Source: Trichopria drosophilae
Lineage: Eukaryota; Arthropoda; Insecta; Hymenoptera; Diapriidae
Direction of reading: 5' to 3'
Assembly (NCBI GenBank): GCA_030407085.1
Contig: CM059584.1
Coordinates: forward strand, 146,434,001 to 146,498,000
Length of the DNA stretch: 64,000 nucleotides
Shown here: in pieces, positions 58,882-64,000 of the stretch
How positions within the stretch are numbered: the first letter of the stretch is position 1
Layout of the letters: each line of letters opens with the position of its first letter
The notes under the pieces: model-generated
Told to the model about the DNA's origin: nothing
The model's database searches: none
The model's input: only the letters and a program-made list of their open reading frames with translations
Translations under genes and position numbers: made by a program

Positions 58882-59640
58882 CAGGGTCATCGAAAAGTAT
58901 CGGACCCCCCTAATATCTTCAGTTAGAATGCACTTAGGAGAAAATGTCCAATAGCAAAGTTGTATGGTTTCAAGCGGGGAGTAAGATGATGACCTTGACT
59001 TTGACCTTGACCATGTCCTTCAAGGTCATTTCAAGGTCAATCTTATTTTTTTAAATAGAACCCCCTACATTTTATTGCATATTCTTATAGCTTATCTCGA
59101 GAGCTTTCCAAAACACTATAATAAAATATTTTTTTATTAAGTACTTTTTGAGTTATAAAGGTTTGAAGTTAACAATTTTTTGACACAAAATGTAGAATAT
59201 CTTGTAAAATATTATTTAGTTTTCAGTAATCATAACCTTAATACTTTTGTGCGCGGAATAATGAGACCAATTAGTTGGTTTAAAGAAAATACATTAATCG
59301 GATCCCCCTAATATTAACTGGTCGGACTCGCACACCACTTAACAAATTGTTAACTTCAAACCTTTATAACTCAAAAAGTACTTAATAAAAAAATATTTTA
59401 TTATAGTGTTTTGGAAAGCTCTCGAGATAAGCTATAAGAATATGCAATAAAATGTAGGGGGTTCTATTTAAAAAAATAATATTGACCTTGAAATGACCTT
59501 GAAGGACATGGTAAAGGTCAAAGTCAAGGTCATCATCTTACTCCCCGCTTGAAACCATACAACTTTGCTATTGGACATTTTCTGCTAAGTGCATTCTAAC
59601 TGAAGATATTAGGGGGGTCCGATACTTTTCGATGACCCTG
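58882..59640. mobile_element. 759-bp long-TIR element (arms about 310 bp)
   Basis: The ends read CAGGGTCATCGAAAAGTATC and its exact inverse. The inversion continues almost perfectly for about 310 bases, through GCACTTAG, CAAAGTTGTATGGTTTCAAG, GGGGAGTAAGATGATGACC and CTCGAGAGCTTTCCAAAACA. A unique middle of about 145 bases (59193-59338) separates the arms. TATA flanks both ends, so the target site is TA or TATA. No transposase is present. The near-identity of the arms suggests recent movement or continued arm conversion. Confidence 0.85.
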
Positions 59641-60240
59641 TATACTAAATTACAGACTGATGATTCTTAAGAAAATATGTGCAAAATTTTAATATGCTAT
59701 GTCGTTATTAGCGGGAGGGCGAACGTCAAACCAGCTGAAAATTGAAGTGGAAGCGAAAAAGTGAAAACCCTCTCATCCGAAAAGACCCTAAATGAATACT
59801 TCTCAATCATTCGGAGAAATTTTTCGGTTGCTGGGTTGTGTTTATTAGCATAAAATAACCACACTTACACCTTATCACTATAGTCTACAATTTGAAATGT
59901 ATATATACACTGAAGATTATAGATTACGCTGTAAACTTACGTAGCTACTTTTGGCATAATTCTTAATAGACTTCACCAAAAAAACCTGCATCATTTAATA
60001 TATTGAAAAATCCTTCTTCGAATTCAGTTTTCAGTAACATGATCAAACTTCGATTGATCTTTTCATTAATACAAGAAAATGGTCAAATTCTTTGAGTGTT
60101 CTGTCGGAATCAGAATTTTAGTTGAGTTAAACCAAATCACTTTCCCTTTTTTTCTGTAAAATACCGAATTTCTCGATAACTTCAATAAATGGGTATAAAC
60201 AAGACGTAATTCACCTTACTTGTTTCAAACTTATATGCAG

Positions 60241-60626
60241 TACGAACAATTTTCGCGTAAAAAATGAACACTAAGACATCGCTATATAGCAATGGACTCG
60301 TATCTTATCTTGAATTACGAGATGTAACAAATGCGCCATATAGACATAGTTTATAGAAAAATGGGACACATTGAAACGTAATCTTTTTTCTTCGTCGGGT
60401 GATATTGCACAATTTTTCATTGTCTCGAACTCTCGATAATAAATGCATGATATCATATAAGCCTCCTTCGTAAAATGTGAGAAATGCGTATTGATGTAAC
60501 CGGGTCGCGTTTGCATGGCAACTGATAGGTATCATGTAAACAAACATTCAGACGAGACAAGAGCGATTTAAAATTTAAAAAGAAAAGGTATTTTTAAATT
60601 CTGTGTATAATTGTTGATTTAAAAAA
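60241..60626 (+). promoter_or_regulatory. upstream region of the putative 60.6 kb exon
   Basis: This segment before the ATG at 60627 is less AT-rich than its surroundings near 60370-60560 (GTCGGGTG, ACCGGGTCGCG). It may hold the promoter or leader. The opposing frames here have no recognisable domain. Confidence 0.25.
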
Positions 60627-60753
60627 ATGGAGAGCAAAAAGGGAAAACAAAATGGAGAATCGGGAAGGTTGAAAAAGCAGGAAAAGCCACCGTCAGAATC
60701 ACATAGGGATTATTTGGATATGAATTCTGATGAAGAAGAATTCGGTCGGCAAG
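60627..60753 (+). CDS. putative first coding exon, unidentified protein
   Basis: The ATG opens 42 codons of highly charged sequence (MESKKGKQNGESGRLKKQEK, later NSDEEEFGRQ) and one extra base, ending at the donor AAG|GTGGGT. Composition and a good donor support a real exon. The phase matches the acceptor at 63745/63746, where one base plus TA would give Val and continue into VLPTDVLDF. No family is recognised from this disordered segment. Confidence 0.5.
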
Positions 60754-62132
60754 GTGGGTAAACCCAATGACTTTCATGGTAGATTAACACTAAGAAAATT
60801 TCAAAACCTTAAGTTAAAAGATTTTAAACATTTTTGTAAATAAGAAGATTGTGTTGTAGATGCATGAAAAATTAAGGAGGTTCAAGTGTTTTTGAAAATG
60901 ACTAATTTTTATTTGTCCTTTTATCCTGAAAATTCCGTACGGGTTTCTATATGCTAATCTACTTAAATATGAAGGTTACTAAATATGATACAGTACATAA
61001 AGCTGAGATTTATTTCTTCTTTTATCGTATTGTTCGTAAAAAATAGTATTTTTAAGGGGCTTGATATACAATAAACAGTACATAGGTCATTGCCAAAATC
61101 AAAGTTGATGAGAGAAAAAATGTGGTTAATTCAACCATTTTATAAAAATAAAACACTAAATTTATTACAAAAAATAGTTAAATTCATATATTTCCGTAGT
61201 AAATAAGACCATTACATTGTTTCGTTTAGTATTTCCTGATCTGTATGTATGCAATAGAGCATCAAATCTACCGTAGCTTTACATTTAGATAGTCACTTTA
61301 AATGTTCCTGAATAGTAATAGTAGTTGCAGAATAGTTGTAATAATAGTAATTAAATAAAAATAACCTAATAATAATATAACATAAAAGCAGTTCATTTAT
61401 GGTATACCTACACGGGAAGAAATTTGATATCACTTTGTTTTTAGAACCGTAGTGGGTCTTTGCCTGATTTAGTACACAGATAACATTTAGTTTTAAATGG
61501 TATGGAAACAATTTTAATATTCTTTTTAACATTCTTGATATACTTTCGATTAGTTCACTTAAGTAAGGAATATTCTTTTTATATAATTTGTATAATCTAT
61601 TCACTATTGTGTGTACATGTCTATTGTTATTGTTATTGGTATTTATATTCCTTTGTTTGCATTCTATCTTCCTCCAAATTTCCCAAATTAATCTATTTTT
61701 ACGAAATTAAGATCTATCTATAATATAAAATCTGTCGATAACTGAACAAATTTAAAAAGTTTAATAATGTTGAAGTATATACTAGCAATATTGTTATCAA
61801 TTTTTTTGGACAGCCTGTATCATAATAAGGCAAAGAAAGTAAATAGTGCCATAAATGTCATCTAAACTACCTTACACTGTTAAAAATGTTTGTAATTTTA
61901 CAATTGCGAAACTAGAATTACAATACGTGTATTGTAAAGTCTGACAACTTCAAAGTCAATGCATAGATTTATAACATACGGATTGTAAGTTTACGGAGTA
62001 CATGACGGTTTGGAGCGACCCTTTTGGTGCCGGATGTATTGGTTCCAGACTATTTGACCTTGGTTTTTGTAGCGAAAGTAATTTTAGATAAAAATTCGTT
62101 TAGTAAAATTGGAGAAGCAGAGAAATGGTCAC

Positions 62133-62275
62133 GAAACTAACCTAACCTAACCAGTCAGAACTCTGCCTGCCCCTTATAATGCCTAAAAGAATACGAGTGC
62201 CCTAAAACTAATCTAACCTAACCAGTCAAAACTGCGTCTACCACTAATAATGACTAAAAGAATATGGCTACACAG
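62133..62275. repeat. 71-bp tandem duplication with CCTAA runs
   Basis: Two units each begin with AAACTAA(C/T)CTAACCTAACCAG and continue TCA(G/A)AACT, CTAATAATG-type and AAAAGAATA blocks. The CCTAACCTAACC core equals the common insect telomere repeat TTAGG on the other strand. It is short enough to be chance or an old repair scar. Confidence 0.55.
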
Positions 62276-62804
62276 GAAAATTTTGCTCGGGGGATTCTGA
62301 CGAGGAAATTATTTTCTGGTAAATAAAGTACGGTCACCATAAATACGAAATGTCAGATATGCTTTACTCAAATATTTTAAGAAATTTTCATTGAACACGA
62401 AATTTGAGGGCCCGACACTTAAAACATATTTTGTCCTCGGAATCTTAAAGAGAAGCCTCGAATGTAGTAGGTAATAATTTCAATTATTTTAAACTTCGAT
62501 TTTAATATCGAATACTTGATTGAAATTGTAGTAAAATGTCTCATTTTAGACATGAGTGGGTTAATGAACTGCTTAAAACTTTTTCAATGACATAATATTT
62601 CGAGCACGAGTTTAATTATCACAAATTTTATCGCACGTGCTTGACAAGACAGGCATGAGATTGATTCACTTTGGTTAAGTCGACAATGTAATTTTCTATT
62701 GTAATGCAGAACAACTTTATTAAAACTTATAAAGAACAATTTATACTATTTTTGTATATCGTTTTCCATTTTATATTGGAAATTTGTTGAAAAATTAATT
62801 TTTT

Positions 62805-62940
62805 CGTTACAGCGTGGGTAAAATGCTATTTTTTACACTTTTGACATTTTTTATTCGCATGTTACCTACACTTGTAACAAAATAGTATATTACGATACAA
62901 GTGCGCGAAGTAGGTGATTTGCGCACGAGTGTAACGAGAT
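62805..62940. repeat. palindrome-family copy
   Basis: The copy shares AAAATGCTATTTTTTACACT with about 32525-32545. It has the family phrase ATTACGATACAAGTGCGCGA, followed by GCGCACGAGTGTAACG in inverted arrangement. Confidence 0.5.
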
Positions 62941-63569
62941 TTACGATATTTTTTAATTATTAGTTAAATTTAGATTGTTAAAAAAAAGTGCTCAAAATGT
63001 CATCAAAAAAATCTGAAATAATTCTACTTAAATATGGAAAAGCTTATAGTTCTAATGTTAGACTGTCTTGAAATTTTTTATTTTTATGTAATATTTTCTC
63101 CTGTTTTTTTCATTAGAATTCCAGTATTCGGATAACTCGAAAAAATGGACAAGAATAAATATTACAAGTGTTTTGGTATTTGTTTTCAAATGTGACGCCA
63201 TATTGGAATTTCTAGTGGTTGAAGATCAATTTTAACCTCGGAACCTTGAAGAATGACCTCGAAGAAAATTGTAGGATACGTACCTTTCAATTTTGTCTCA
63301 GCTTCTATTTTGATACGAAATACTTGATTTAAATTGAAACAAAAAATGCTAATGAGTTAATTTAATAAAAACTGTTTTTTTTTTAAATTAGATAACAAAT
63401 TTTGTTCATGTACGGAACTAGTTCAAGCTGTGATTAAGAACTTTTTTTTTAAAAAGCCTCATTTACATCAAATATTAATGATAAATTATAATATAATTAC
63501 AAGAAAATATTGGAAAAGGTTCAAAGTAAAATATTTTTTACAAAAATTTGAGTGAAATACCTCGGTATG

Positions 63570-63738
63570 TTTAAATCACTTTCACACCGCGGGTTAAATA
63601 AGTCGCGACTGACGTTTGCGCAGTCTGTAACCTTGCGAAGGGTTCGCCATGTAAATGCACTGTATTCCATTAAAACACTGCATGCACCATTGAAATAGTA
63701 ACCAATCCTACCAATCTAATAAAAGAATTGACAAAGAT
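63570..63738 (+). promoter_or_regulatory. CpG-containing region before the last exon
   Basis: The segment 63585-63655 is rich in CG words (ACCGCGGG, GTCGCGACTGACG, TTTGCGCAGTC) in AT-rich surroundings. This fits a promoter for a transcript starting just upstream of the ATG at 63739. It competes with the reading of the region as the 3' part of an intron. Confidence 0.35.
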
Positions 63739-63856
63739 ATGACAGTATTACCGACAGATGTTCTGGATTTTTCAGAAACTCCTGAACCTGAGGAAGAAGC
63801 TCCACCTGAACCTGAACGACCAGTCTTCACGAAAGAACAACTGAACACGTTGGTCG
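63739..63856 (+). CDS. putative coding exon, gene continues beyond the window
   Basis: The reading frame gives MTVLPTDVLDFSETPEPEEE, an acidic, proline-rich segment, then FTKEQLNTLV, and ends at the donor GTCG|GTAACT in phase 1. It can be a first exon starting at the ATG at 63739. Alternatively it is an internal exon from 63746, in phase with the exon at 60627-60753. The polypyrimidine tract before the possible acceptor is poor. No product name is possible from 40 residues. Confidence 0.5.
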
Positions 63857-64000
63857 GTAACTGCCTGCATTTAACATTCCATAATCGATGCGACGTTACC
63901 TAGTTATATATATGTACACAAGATATGATTCGGTGTAGGTAGAGTGGGTTTAGACCTATAAGCGTTCATCTCTCCCTTTCGCTCCATTTACCCAGTGCAT

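Larger units (their letters stand above)
48578..60240. other. gene-free stretch dominated by repeats
   Basis: No conserved exon was found on either strand. The part up to about 49500 may contain the leader of guanine deaminase. From about 49180 to 51420 the sequence is rich in GAATTC, GATTGG and TTCGTAAAATTGAATAC words. 51420-53490 is plain AT-rich DNA. Defined elements at 49531, 53495, 54317, 54711, 55998, 56130, 56864, 58069, 58573 and 58882 are listed separately. Confidence 0.5.
60754..63738. other. probable intron or spacer
   Basis: AT-rich sequence without recognisable exons. It contains a tandem duplication with CCTAA runs (62133-62275), a palindrome-family copy (62805-62940) and, near 63190, a TGACGCCATATTGGAATTT-type repeat. 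It is the intron if the exon at 60627 joins the one at 63746. Confidence 0.4.

Noticed and set aside
1..64000. CRISPR arrays, bacterial operons, rRNA genes
   Set aside because: The window is eukaryotic. No direct-repeat and spacer arrays or conserved rRNA segments were seen.

Overview
This is a 64 kb AT-rich window of an insect nuclear genome. The spliceosomal introns, housekeeping animal proteins, Penelope-like and mariner-type elements and short interstitial CCTAA (TTAGG-type) runs fit an insect. Hymenoptera is my guess, but nothing in the window proves the order.

Layout. Positions 1-15.7 kb hold no convincing long gene. There are dispersed repeats, a head-to-head pair of Penelope-like copies (about 2604-6312) invaded by two terminal-inverted-repeat elements, a block of diverged tandem repeats (8.7-9.3 kb) and a foldback element (14.6-15.65 kb). 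Orai, the store-operated calcium channel, lies on the minus strand at 15798-17108 in two coding exons. A broken Penelope-like endonuclease remnant follows at 17.65-18.1 kb, and then about 16 kb without recognisable genes. At 34491-40945 (+) is the most unusual gene: a two-exon gene for a secreted protein of about 580 residues. Its helical core resembles the pore-forming N-terminal domain of bacterial Cry delta-endotoxins and is followed by a beta-rich domain. Its 4.7 kb intron holds at least three decayed transposons.

A compact housekeeping cluster follows: an intronless SDS3-like Sin3/HDAC subunit lacking the usual C-terminus (43539-44237, +), a single-exon CDC40/PRP17 splicing factor (44707-46404, +) and, converging on it, guanine deaminase in eight coding exons (46753-48548, -). 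From 48.6 to 60.6 kb I see only AT-rich sequence and inverted-repeat elements, a 266-bp tandem triplication, a long GT microsatellite and a 759-bp element with arms of about 310 bp. The last 3.5 kb holds one or two putative first coding exons of a gene or genes that I cannot name and that run off the right edge.

The genes form no operon-like system. Orai, SDS3, CDC40 and guanine deaminase are ordinary conserved genes. The Cry-like gene is the accessory candidate: secreted, eukaryotic in structure, but with a domain best known from bacterial insecticidal toxins.
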